Assembly (NCBI GenBank): GCA_036365455.1
Contig: JAWQUS010000016.1
Span: 17,817,001-17,881,000 of the forward strand
Reading direction: 5' to 3'
DNA length: 64,000 nucleotides
Source: Macrosoma leucophasiata
Lineage: Eukaryota > Arthropoda > Insecta > Lepidoptera > Hedylidae
The position numbers were made by a program, and so were the translations under genes. This document shows, in pieces, positions 25,396-36,589 of the stretch. The notes below the pieces were generated by a model, which saw nothing but the letters and a program-made list of their open reading frames with translations, made no database searches and was not told the origin of the DNA. The stretch's first letter is position 1; each line of letters opens with the position of its first letter.

Positions 25396-25529
25396 CCCTG
25401 CGCTACCGAAGCAAGACGCCGCTCTCATTTTTAGGGGAGCAGAATGTGTCGAGGCAAAGATGTACGTGCCTCGAAGCCTATTCCGCGCCGCGCACTAACG
25501 CGCAGACGATTCAAGGGACCTCTGAATGA

Positions 25530-26225
25530 CTGCTCCAAGCTTCTTCGTTTAAGAATTTTCCGTTAATGCTATAAAAATATCAAATGTGATAATTTATGTA
25601 GAGGTTAGAGATCAAAACAATAAATGAAGTCATTTTGAATAATGACATGTCTCGAACAAATTATTCGTGATACAGACCTATTGCTCCTGTATCGAACTTC
25701 AAGGGAGTAGACACCACCGCATCACAATGCAAATATGAACAGTGTGGAAACTAACGTACAAAACCTTGAAACGTCACTCTCACACAAACATGCGCGTGCA
25801 TGTGCATCGACGAGGCGTCTAAGCGGTTCTCGCGGTGCTACAGTACTGAGTCACTCGCTACATCGAGCGTCGATGCGCATTGTGTTAGTGTGCCATTTCG
25901 AACGTTTTGTACGTAGTTTCCATACTGTTCATATTTGTACTGTGACCGCACCGCACAAGCTAATCTATCTGCCGTCAAATGGTAGTGTTCAGCAATGTCG
26001 TCTGCCGGTTAGATGGTATGGACTGGTAATTAATTACTTTCACAGGGGCTGAAACAACTTAGACCTCACTCTCTGGTTAAGCTCCAAGCTTCTTCATTGC
26101 AGAATGTGCTATTAATTAATACTTTAAAATTATTAAATGTAATAAGTGATATATTATGTAGAGTTCAGAGATCAAGACAATAAATGAAGTCATTTTTAAT
26201 AATGACATGTCTGGAACAAATTATA
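25530..26225 (+). repeat. Unit bounded by ~140-bp direct repeats
   Basis: CTCCAAGCTTCTTC ... AATAAATGAAGTCATTTT ... AATAATGACATGTCT occurs at about 25532-25670 and again at 26083-26225, in the same orientation and about 80% alike by eye. The interior contains diverged S2 pieces (25690-25725 and 25970-26060). It may be a tandem duplication of a retrotransposon 3'UTR or degenerate terminal repeats. Confidence 0.5.
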
Positions 26226-27417
26226 ATAACATATTAAGCTGCTCTTCCACCGCCTAAACGAGGCTAGAAGAAACTAAAATTCATCTTAAGTAGGTAGGTA
26301 CGTTACGGATATGATATTACGGATCTGGATATAACTAACTTATTTAATGTTATTTTATCTTGGAACGATCCGAAATAAAAATAAACTTTTATTTCGAATT
26401 CTACCAACATACTGCCAGCCACATTTTTAAAGTACCTCTTACATGTAAGAGGTTATTCTTCGCGTAACCCACTTTACCCACTAAACAATAGGTCTGTGAC
26501 TTTACCCATTTCCAACGTCAGATGGAGACGAGACGACTGAGAATGCGCCCTAATAGAATAACACCTCCTTGGTTCGCAGGAATTGTTTTTTTTTTGACAA
26601 AACTTCTCGTTTATGAGCGCATGAAGAGTCGTTTTCCTGGGAAGAGGCACCGCATCATATAGGTAGGTACATAATTATTTATTGATGAGTAATAAAAAGT
26701 CTGGAGTGGGGACCAGACTATTTTGGGGTGGCCGTGCTCACCCCAAAGTGCGTCTTCTTACACCCATGATGTTCTCGCCACGTCGCATCTGTGGAAAAGC
26801 AGCTTTATAGCGATAAAACGAACGTCTGCTCCACTATCGGCCGACTTATGACCGGTGACGTCATTTTGCATACCAACGCATTTTATCTTAGCTACGTGAT
26901 TCAATAAACTACAGACTTTTGATATTATTATAAATAAGCTCTTGATTCATCTCAATTCTCACTTACTTTACCTTTCCTGATTCCTGAAGTTTCCGTTTTT
27001 CTTCTGCGACAGAAATTAAGGCGTTGTACATTAAAATCTAATAGGAATACTCTGACCACTGCCTTATTTAACAACACATAGGTTGATTATAAAAGTAATG
27101 CGGTGGTGATTACGTAAGTATTTACGTATGTATCTACAAAAATTCCACCACTAAAGATAAATAATTCTAATAACAGATTGATAGTATCTTGGATAAGTAT
27201 CTTTTATACAAGTGCCACTGATTGCCGACCTACCGAGCTCTTAGGTTATACAGAACGGGTGCTTCCCAAAAATCCCATAGGTCCACACCAAAAGATACTT
27301 AAAGAAATAAACAGCCAATGGATTTCTTTGAGTTGCTGATCTTTTCGAAGTCATGTCTAGTTGTATTTCCAACATTACCCGATGTCATGCAAAACGCCAT
27401 AGTTACAAAGCATCATA
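26226..27417. other. Intergenic with two adjacent hairpins
   Basis: No gene is seen. 26698-26719 (AGTCTGG / CCAGACT, 8-nt loop) and 26722-26747 (TTTGGGGTG / CACCCCAAA, 8-nt loop) are two perfect stem-loops separated by 2 nt. 27090-27175 contains weak S2-like pieces. Confidence 0.5.
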
Positions 27418-27419
27418 TA

Positions 27420-28699
27420 AGGTTGGGGAAAAAGTTTCTTCGCATTTTTTAAGATAATTCAAAACATTTTTTAATATAGTTTATTTAAATTTAACTAAAG
27501 TATGTATGTACCATTTTGTTCGATAACCTTTTGCCATCTTGTAGGTAGGGACATGATCCCATTGCTATAAAAATTTTGGGACTTCTCATCAAAATACCGC
27601 GACAAGTGGATTTGGCAGTCCTCTCGTGATGTTAACCTAACATTGCATAAAGAATTCTGAAGAGACCGAAACAGGTGGAAATCTGAAGGTGCAAGGTCAG
27701 GATTATACGGCGGATGCATTAACACCTCCCAGCCAAACTCTCTTAATTTTTGCTGAGTGGCTATAGATGTGTGAGGTCTAGCGTTATCATGATGAAACAC
27801 CACACCCCTTCTGTTGATCAATTCCGGCCGCTTTCTCTCAACTTCTTGCTTTAATCTCATCAGTTGTTCGCAGTAGAGTTCAGAATCGATAGTCCTGCCT
27901 GGTGGTAATAGCTCATAATGAATAATGCCCTTCCAATCCCACCACACACACAACATCACCTTATTGCGATTTAACCCGGGTTTCACCACAGTCTGTGAAG
28001 CCTGACCGGCCTTTGACCACGACCTTTTTCGCACGTTCTTGTCGTACGTGATCCACTTTTCATCACCAGTTATCAGCTTCTTCAAAAATGATTCGGTTTC
28101 ATTACGTCGTAATAAAGAATCACAAATGAGTACACGGTTCATTAGGTTTCTTTCAGTGAGCTCGTGAGGTACCCAAATATCGAGCTTTTTTTTGTACCCA
28201 GCTTTTTTCAAATGCGCCAAAACTGTTTTGTGATCAATTCTCAGTTCTTCAGCTACGTCGTAACTACTGATATGTCGATCTTGCTCCACTTTTTCGAAAA
28301 TGGCATCCATTTTATCCGTAATAGGGCGACCAGAGCGAGGTGCATCTTTGACATCAAAATTTCCGGATTGAAAACGCTTAAACCAAATTTGAGCTACGCT
28401 CACAGACACTGCACTAGGTCCATAAACATCGCAAATTTTTTTCGCGGTTTGCGTTGCATATTTACCTTTTTTGTAGTAAAATTTTAAAATGTATCGAATT
28501 TCTTCATTTTATTCACTCATCTTGACAGTACGAAAAACAAATGAAAATCACACATTTGCCTAATTTGAATTTGGAATTATATTCTTTAAAATTATAACTT
28601 TCAATGATACCAAAACCAGCCAGATACAAATACTACAGCCAAAGAGATTTTATTACATGTTCATACATACTATAATGCGAAAAGACTTTTTCCCCAACC
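27420..28699 (-). mobile_element. Mariner element, copy 2 (1,280 bp)
   Basis: Inverted repeats beginning (A)GGTTGGGGAAAAAGT are flanked by TA at 27418-27419 and 28700-28701. The sequence is very close to copy 1 along its whole length. Relative to copy 1 it keeps the Arg codon at position 82 but carries a stop at codon 4. Confidence 0.92.
27495..28520 (-). pseudogene. Mariner transposase, stop at codon 4 only
   Basis: The frame starts ATG AGT GAA TAA at 28520, so codon 4 is a stop where copy 1 has Ser. From there the frame is open for all remaining codons to 27495, with both HTH motifs, TGDEKW, HHDNARPH and the third Asp in LAPSD (D,D34D kept). One residue near the third Asp differs from copies 1 and 3 (PPYNPDL for PPYSPDL). 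The first downstream in-frame Met is at 28409 (MSVSVAQIW), which would omit the first DNA-binding helices. The lesion is shared exactly with copy 3. Confidence 0.9.
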
Positions 28700-28701
28700 T
28701 A

Positions 28702-29095
28702 TTACTTATTGATGAACAATATATTTCTTATCTCATAAAAACAACTTCGTGGTATCCTATCCAGTATTCTCAAGTTTATTGATACGCTATCACACGATAT
28801 GATTCACTGTTCTACCTGTACCTATAACTCCAGGATAATTATATTCAGCTTGTCTGCGACCTCGTGTATGGCGATGCATGCAAATCATACAATGCGTGCA
28901 TATCTCTTTATTTTATTGCCTACGCTCACTGTATTCTAAACTTGTTGAATATTAAGAGATATTCATTGAAATTACAATTTTATGTATTTACCCATTATTT
29001 GTTTAAGATTCTTATAGACCAAAATAAAAACATTTTTTTTTGTGTGTATGAATTTATGGATTATAATTAAAATGAAGGCTTTTCTATAATTTCTT
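28702..29095. other. Intergenic, no gene seen
   Basis: AT-rich sequence. Nothing recognised. Confidence 0.5.
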
Positions 29096-29099
29096 CTTT

Positions 29100-29395
29100 C
29101 TTTCTATCTTGCTAGGTTTGTATGTGGGACCTACTCATAATTTCAGCCAAAGACGTCCACTGCTGGACAAAGGCCTCCCCCAAAAATTGCCCCGACGAAC
29201 GGTCCTAGGCCGCCGTCATCCAACGATTGCCAGCAACCTTCATTAGGTCGTCGGTCCATCTTGTGGGTCATACATACTACCTATGCCTATGCTTACGCTT
29301 CTTCGTCTTCCGGTGCGCGGTCCTCACTCGAGAACTCTTCTGCCCCAACGGTTATCGGTTCTTCGAGCTATGTGCCTACTCGACATAGTTAAATT
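29100..29395 (-). repeat. LINE polyprotein C-terminus remnant (RTE-like)
   Basis: The right edge (plus-strand GTCCACTGCTGGACAAAGG) is the familiar end block of a lepidopteran LINE. Minus-strand frames give GPRTGRR and PQDGP pieces consistent with a GRP.RW.DD / W...A.DR tail, with frameshifts. The catalytic RT domain is absent. Confidence 0.5.
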
Positions 29396-30540
29396 AAAAG
29401 TAATTGCCTAGTCAATAAAATAAATCATTGTTAGCAGACTTAACTGGCAAAACCGCGTAGAAAAATAAAGAAAGTAGTTCTAACTACATACTTACAAGTA
29501 GTACAATAAATCTTTGATACTTACAATCTCATTATTGGGTAGGTAGGTATAATTTATGTCAAAAGTTTTGATTGTTTCAGATAGGTACCTTTTATGTTAT
29601 TTCGTTACTCAAACACCCCAAACACATACCTACATCAAAATCTGTAAGTTCTTTTATTGCCATAAATAGTCCCATTTACCACATTCAAAGCAATGACAGG
29701 TTTAGTACTTAAATAATGACCCGAATAAGTGAGCAGCGGAAATGGGCCCAGAAGGTCGACGTGGCAGTGGCAAGGTTTCTTCAATAAGGTGCACGACCTC
29801 GTTAGCGCAGGTTCGCAGGCGCCATTGTCACGCCAGTAATGGACTTAACAAAGGATGATATTTGCTATTATTTAGATTTAGAGGAAATAATATATATCCT
29901 CGATGGCTTCGTACGTCAGATTCTGTTTAGCTGAGTATATGAGCACTGTCAGCAGTAGATAACTCCAATTTCTTATAAAAAACGAATTGAATAATCAACG
30001 CAATAATGATAAGAGAAATAGGTATCATTGGAGATAAAAGACTGTGAACTAAATAATATTATGAGATAATTCCTTACCATTACAAATGTAATTAACTACT
30101 TACCTACAAGTAGTAGTTAAGATTGTCTATAAAATAAAATTCTATGTGTTTCAGCATGGGTTGAAAAACTGTTACTATGTGTGATGATTGATGATAATAA
30201 TATGCCATAGTTGAGATTTTTCAATTTTTCAGTAGAAGAAGCCCAGTAATCTTAGAATGTTGTAATGTGCCCGGAGGTGTTAATAGGCGCGCTGCCTATT
30301 AGGTCATGCATAGAAATTCAAAATGGTCGAGGAGAGCAATGGCTGCCACATGCGTCATACTCGTGAACGGGTGCTGATTGTGGGGACAGGTCTGTTGTGA
30401 TTTGCGGGTGTTATTTTCTATCACGATATTAAGCTGTTGATGGGTATTTGCGTATGTGTTTATATGCAAATATTTATATGCCATGGACGTTCACATTATC
30501 TTTATTTTATTTAATAATATTTGTATTAAATCTAAGGTTT
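29396..30540. other. Intergenic, no gene seen
   Basis: AT-rich. An S1 scrap (GTAATGTGCCCGGAGGTGTT) lies at 30264-30310. Nothing else recognised. Confidence 0.5.
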
Positions 30541-30554
30541 TGACAAAAGAGCAA

Positions 30555-30840
30555 CACGCTGAGTTTGTTGGGTAGCGGAGTTCTTCTCAGTAGTGCCTGC
30601 ACTTGGAACTCTGCTAAGTGAATGACTATGAATATGACGAACAAATTTTTCATTTTCTCCTATGAAGGAATTGAAAAATTTGATGATTCACGTATCGGTT
30701 AAATATTATTATTAAATTGGTATTTATTAATACCTATTGAATTATTATTATAAGTCATTCTCTCTAGGTAGCTTATAACCCGACAATGCAAAAGTGTCCT
30801 TGTAGACCAATTTGAAATAAATGATTTGAATTTTGTTTTT
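30555..30840 (+). repeat. LINE 3'UTR remnant
   Basis: GAGTTTGTTGGGTAGCGGAG, then TTCTTCTCAGTA and TGGAACTCTGCTAAGTGAATG, resembles the 3'UTR of the LINE at 36200-40860, read on the minus strand at about 36485-36420. The segment ends with AATAAATGATTTGAATTTTG, shared with 22695-22776. Confidence 0.5.
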
Positions 30841-32222
30841 TTTGGGAAAAATCTAAATAACTATATTTCTTAAATGCGAAAACATTAATCGCTTTAAATT
30901 ATTTCATTTTAACCGAAACGTCACTGTGTGCATTAACCCAATTAATTATAGGTAGTAATTAAACTGAGAAGGCAAATTGACTACTGGCTTCTTCGCACGA
31001 TGATAGACGCTGTCCGTCAAATAATCAGCGCGCAGAACAGTAAGGTACCGACTACCGACCCGAATTAAAAACATATTTACACAACATACAATAATTCTAC
31101 CTGCAGAGATGAATTTGGATGTCCAATTTTTGAGTTTTTGGACTACAGTATCCAACAATAAATATTGTACATCGACCTTAGGAAGGAGACTTCGGCTTAT
31201 TTCGGATCTGTAAAGCGTCATCTCTTTCGCACCTTATCTATGTGACGTTTGTCGACAATTTTGATCAAGTTTTGATACCGGACTACGGATGCTTACGTAG
31301 GCAGACTAGGCAGTGTGCAAAAGAGATATTTATTGCTCTACGAAGTCGAAACTAGCCGATTAGCTCTATCGTAGGCTCGATTTGCAATATTTATTGCTAG
31401 GAACTGTACGATTTTACGCGTCCAGATTTATTGCCAATATCAGAAGTCTTGGACTAGTCTGGCAGCCATTTCTTAAAGAAGATGCAATAATTTATAAAGT
31501 CCATTCAATATTTCCGTTATAATTAGGTAGAATAGTATCTACAATAGAGTAACGAAAGATTTTTGCGGGTTTATGTTCCATTCATATTAAAAACTGTTGT
31601 CAAGATGAAGATAAAGTCGAAAGTGTATTTGATAAGTGATAAGATAGTAGATCTATATATGCATATTCCTAACAAGAGCCAAGATTGCAATTCAGTCTGT
31701 CAGACATAAAAATTATAATGCTGGCAGTCTATAAAGCTTTTTATCTTTCACTCTTACAATTTTATAGAGCACATAATATAAAACTGAAGAAGTTTTTCAT
31801 CTAAAAACTGCCATTTCTTAAGTTATTGCGTTTTAGCTCCCTTATTCTGGATGAGCCCTGAATTTTTATGTCCTCATGATAATAAGTTCATTAAACCCGT
31901 AAATTTGCCGCACATTGACACATGTTATTGACAACCCCAAAGTTGTGTGAACGACCTCAGAGCGTGGGTTTTAATCATGGCCATTGGTTTTATCAGAAAT
32001 ATGGCTCAAGTTTCAGTTATTTGAAAACATCACACACATGTGTGATACGAATATTTTATCTTGTTCAAATACTTGTTCAGTTATTGAAGATTTGCGACGA
32101 AAATATAAAGTAGGTGGATGGGTAGTGGATTCAATATCTGTAAAGATTCTAAGAGTTGCTTTATATGATGACTATTGAAAACGAATTCGTTGTAACTAGC
32201 TTCGTTAGAAATGAAAATGAAG
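30841..32222. other. Intergenic, no gene seen
   Basis: AT-rich. The open frames are short and without recognisable motifs. Confidence 0.5.
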
Positions 32223-32232
32223 TAAAATACAT

Positions 32233-32557
32233 AACGTAACGTAACTTCACGCCTGGAATCCCCGAAGGGGTAGGCAGAGGTAAATGCATGCATTCAATCA
32301 TACATGCAAACACCCACGACTCGCCGGTTACGTTTTGGCCCATGTAACAGGTGGCGAACCTGTTGCCATCTCCGGGCACATTACCCGTTTACCAAACTCC
32401 GGGGTACTGGGAAACTTCCAGAAAATGGAAAAATCCCAATAGAAGCAGAGATAAAGGATTTTAAACCGTTATCTCTGAAAGTCCCCGACCCGGGAATCGA
32501 ACCCAGGACATCCAGCGTAATAGTAGTGGCCTGCTACCACTACGCTACTGAGGCAGT
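32233..32557 (-). repeat. S1 SINE, full-length copy with TSD
   Basis: Complete S1 on the minus strand: tRNA-like head (TAGCGTAGTGG, B box as GGAATCGAACC on plus), body and GGCGTGAAGTTACG end. It is flanked by a perfect 10-bp direct repeat TAAAATACAT (32223-32232 and 32558-32567). It is very similar to the 15101 copy, implying fairly recent activity of the family. Confidence 0.85.
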
Positions 32558-32567
32558 TAAAATACAT

Positions 32568-34500
32568 GAATTGAAATATGATGTTACCGGCTTAATGAAA
32601 CAGATTGAAATAGAATTTAATGCAATAACAAGCATAGGTGAAGGTAACAAAATCAATGCACCTACAAAATGACTTTCGAATGTAAATGGTAAGTAGGTAG
32701 GTATCTAGACGGCAGACGGCTCATCTCGAGACGTTACTTCATTCGATTATTTTTCTGTAAGTAGGTACTTAAGTACTTACTTACCTAGTAGATCATAACG
32801 AGATTTTCACGCATGTAAATTTATTTTTATACAATAGGAAGACTAGTTTAAAGAATCTGTCTGGTTAATTGGTGATAGAAGGCCACTCCAAAAGCCCCGG
32901 GAATGCCCGGGATCAAAATGTGGATCTAACACGTACGTACCTATGTATAGGTGTGTATTGTATGCCTACATGTAGGCACTATAATATTATTGCATATTAT
33001 ACTGTCAGGTTCATTTGAAAAATGATCTCCGTTTAACGTGGTGTACGCAGGTTTTACACCTTTCTTTAGAAAATACATTTTACAAACATATGAGCATTTA
33101 GGATATTTGTAAAAAGCAATTCTGTCGTTTGATGCAGTTCATGCAGTTTATTTGTCCGTGAGTATACCGATAGGATGCTTTACAAATATAAATAACCATT
33201 CGCAACTTACGTTTCACGATGCAATACTCGCAAGGTCGAGGCTAACGACTGCGCATACGCAGCCCAAGTTCATTGATCACCTGTTCCATACGAGCTGCGT
33301 TGCACGCACATCAATAAACTGGTTAACTAGTATTGTAGACGAAATTAAGTACCTACAACTAGTTTCTGTACTAGGTTTTGATCGTTCTATCAGAATGACA
33401 ATTTTATTGCACGTTTTGTTTCATTCATTTGTATTTTAAACTTAAGAAGGCAAAGTGATTTCATGGACGTCGTGACGGTGATGTTTAACGCATAATGTAC
33501 TTATTTATAAAAATGCATTTTTATGTAGTTTGAGCGACGGTACTGGGCGCAGGCACCTCCAAATTGCTGTCGTTGAATGGCAGCGTTGAACATCGTGTTC
33601 TCTCGTACAAGTAATATCTACATTAAAAAGACGTTACTCAGCTTAGGTAACAAAGTAAATCTAAAGATTTAAGGAATATCGATAAAAATTTAATAGTAGG
33701 TAAGTATTTAAAATAACGTAGATCAAAACCCTCTGCGGGAGTCCGTCTGGAATCGGCCTTTTTGTCGATGAGAAGAACTTCTACCGTTGAGAGCGAATGC
33801 CCAAAATAGATATAGGTAGATTCGAAAATAACAGGCGATTTTTCAGACAACGATTTAGACCATTCCCTGCATTATGTTCGCCTTCGCTGCGTCCGAGCTA
33901 AAGTAGTTAGCCCTCTATAAGGTTCACGAAGCCGTAAAAGGCCTAGCAGTGGCGCATGCGCGACGAATCGCCATCGGACCATTTTTGGTGGCACCAACGT
34001 AAAACCTTGATTCTTTGCTATATCCAGCCTGGCATATTCCATAATAGACATTCCGTAAACGTACCTTGTAATAGAATAATTGCATCGACCGAATGGTCGC
34101 CGATACTATGTTTGGTTGTGATTAATTGGAGCATTCTGTAAAGGTTGACCACTTTATTAGGATGTTTTTGGTCACTAGAGAGAACAGATGGACAAATTGA
34201 CTTTTTTATATGTTTGCTTAGTAGTGGATAATTGGGTGCGCACTCCACGTTGGTAGTAAGGTAAGTGATTACAGCCGCCCACGGTCATTCACAAGTAAGT
34301 CACAGTTGCTACATACCTCAATGCAAACTACATAGCTATAAAGAATCTAGTAATTACGGAGTCATACAATTTTACTAGTAAGTAGGTACCTACAGTCTAC
34401 AATGATGGATCTGGGAGGTTAAGAGGCCATAGGTATAATTATCTATTTGCCACCACATACTATATGTCGTATCCTAACAGTGTAAATTAAACTATGGAGT
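32568..34500. other. Intergenic, no gene seen
   Basis: Mostly AT-rich. A diverged S2 scrap lies near 33530-33605 (GAATGGCAGCGTTGAACATC). No supported gene. Confidence 0.45.
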
Positions 34501-34509
34501 CTTTAGTCT

Positions 34510-34816
34510 TTTCATCAACTGTGTTTCAGTATTCTGATGAGAGAAGTTTCACCCTCATCGACTGGACACCTGGCAGTGTTCAACGGTGCGATTTTCTCGT
34601 TCGTTTCTGCCCAGAACGTGTAAATTGTGGAACGAACTTCCCTCTGAGGTGTTCCCTCGGTGCTACAATATGAGGTTCTTCAAAAATGGCGTCAAAAGAG
34701 TCCTTCAGGGCTGGCAGTGCGTTGGCAACTCCCCTGGTGTTGCAAATGTTCATAAGCGACGGTGACCACTTTCCATCAGGTGGCCCGTCTGCTTGTCTGT
34801 CAACTTAATGACATAA
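34510..34816 (+). repeat. LINE 3' end with RT C-terminal tail
   Basis: The frame at 34583-34774 reads FSRSFLPRTCKLWNELPSEV, then FFKNGVKRVLQ, and ends HKRR-stop. This is the tail that follows the RT thumb in one lepidopteran LINE family. A short 3'UTR ending in a run of A (about 34815-34825) follows. The 5' part is lost. Its sister copy is reversed at 41298-41640. Confidence 0.65.
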
Positions 34817-34829
34817 AAAAAAAAGAACG

Positions 34830-36195
34830 CATCGAGCGTACTATGACGTTGACGTATTCCGATTATACTGTAAGCAAACTGTAAGCGTCTACGATATAAT
34901 CTTCCAATATGGTCGATGACTGTAAGGTACGATCCAGTAGTTCAGTGTGTTTAGATATCGTCACAAAACAGTTAAGCTTTGATGATGCGCGCAGTGGAAT
35001 CTGCGCCGGCGTCGTTGAGTTTTATCATTCTACTGTTATGTGAAAGTTTTCAGAATGTTTATTCTGATCATCGTCAGTAACAAGTAGAAGTATCTAATAA
35101 AAAAAACTGAATTGTAATAATCAAAGTACGACTGTATAGTATACATATAGTAAGTATATCGACCGCTAAATATTATGGAGAAAGTTTGGTACATTTGTAC
35201 ATACCTGTACTGTCTCTTGCTGCTGAATGTTTTACATAGCAACAAGCATTCAGTGCATAACTTATTTACTTATATTGTCCACTTATTATTTTTCTAAAAT
35301 GTCTTTCTTTGTGTCATTAAAATGGCAAATAAGACTAGGGAGAACTGAAACTAGAGATATCTGTACTAGCACTAGCAGCCTTGCCAATTCTGTCAGGTCA
35401 CGCTGTTGAGTCTCTAATACCGGAGCAGATGCTTAACCAACCTCAGATGATGACAAATGATAGCTGAACAGTAGGTAGGAGGTAGGTGAAAGGACAGACA
35501 GCGCAAGAGAAGACATAGAATGAGATATGGGACCACCTTATTCAAATTTAATAAAATCACTAATTGTGACAGCGAACATTTGAATATATAATCAGTGAAG
35601 GAGTAAAAAAATATTGGTCAATGCTCACAGCCTGTGTATGTGCTACTGTTCTGTGTCATTGCCCATCCATTTTTTATGGGCCGGCGTTCTGACGCTCGGC
35701 GCCAAATGGACAAAAAAAACATGCAAAAGAGAGGCATATGGCGGAAGGGAAGCAGTATCTATTTCCTGACAAATATTGATGTCAAGGCGTACGCGGTGCA
35801 AGATCGCGACTCTTATCCTTATATGCGCATAGTTTTAATCTTGCAAACGCCTTGGTATCAAGGTTAAAATTAATTAATTTTGGTGATGTCAATACAATTG
35901 GAAGCAAGACAAGTGATTAACAAAATGTTCTTAGTTCATATTTTTGGGGGTGTCCATTAATTAAATCCCTTTCCTCCCCCTGATTAGATGTCGTGAGATT
36001 TGGTTTAACTCCCTCCCCTATTTCCCAATCTCATGGTTTTTTTTTTCCAAAAAGTGTGAATGTAGATTAACATTGAGTTTATTCAAAACATAAATAATGA
36101 TTTGCCCAATATTCATAATGAATGTGAACTAGATCCAGATCTAGATCTAGTTAACATAAACTCAAAAAAAAAAACTCAAAAATTCATTTAATCAC
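34830..36195. other. Intergenic, no gene seen
   Basis: AT-rich. A small palindrome (CTAGATCCAGATCTAGATCTAG, about 36130-36151) is the only structure noted. Confidence 0.45.
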
Positions 36196-36589
36196 TTGGA
36201 AATAATAGAATTTGCTTGTGATAGGTCAAATTACAAATATAAAATTAAAGCGAATAACAACTGATACGTTGATTAATATGTCAAAGTAAATAAATTAATA
36301 ATAGTCCAAAAATACTTAATAATAAAAATAGGTATCAACAGAATGTTCCATACTCTCTTTTACAAACGGCAAGATAATATGGGAAAATATAAACAAAAAA
36401 ATATGGGACATTCTTTGTCATTCACTGGCAGAGTTCCAAAGCCCACATTACTGAGAAAAAACCTGCCAAAACAAAACTCAGTAGGGTCTTTTCAAAATAT
36501 GTTCCTTAAAACTATTTTCACAATATGACACTTATAACTATGTTTTACAATATCAAGTACAATGCACATTCATTTCACAAAATTATTGT

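Noticed and set aside
25532..26225. LTR retrotransposon
   Set aside because: Direct repeats are too diverged and the interior has no gag or pol, primer-binding site or TG..CA ends.
36127..36152. AGATCT-rich palindrome as a regulatory site
   Set aside because: Short low-complexity palindrome with no gene nearby.
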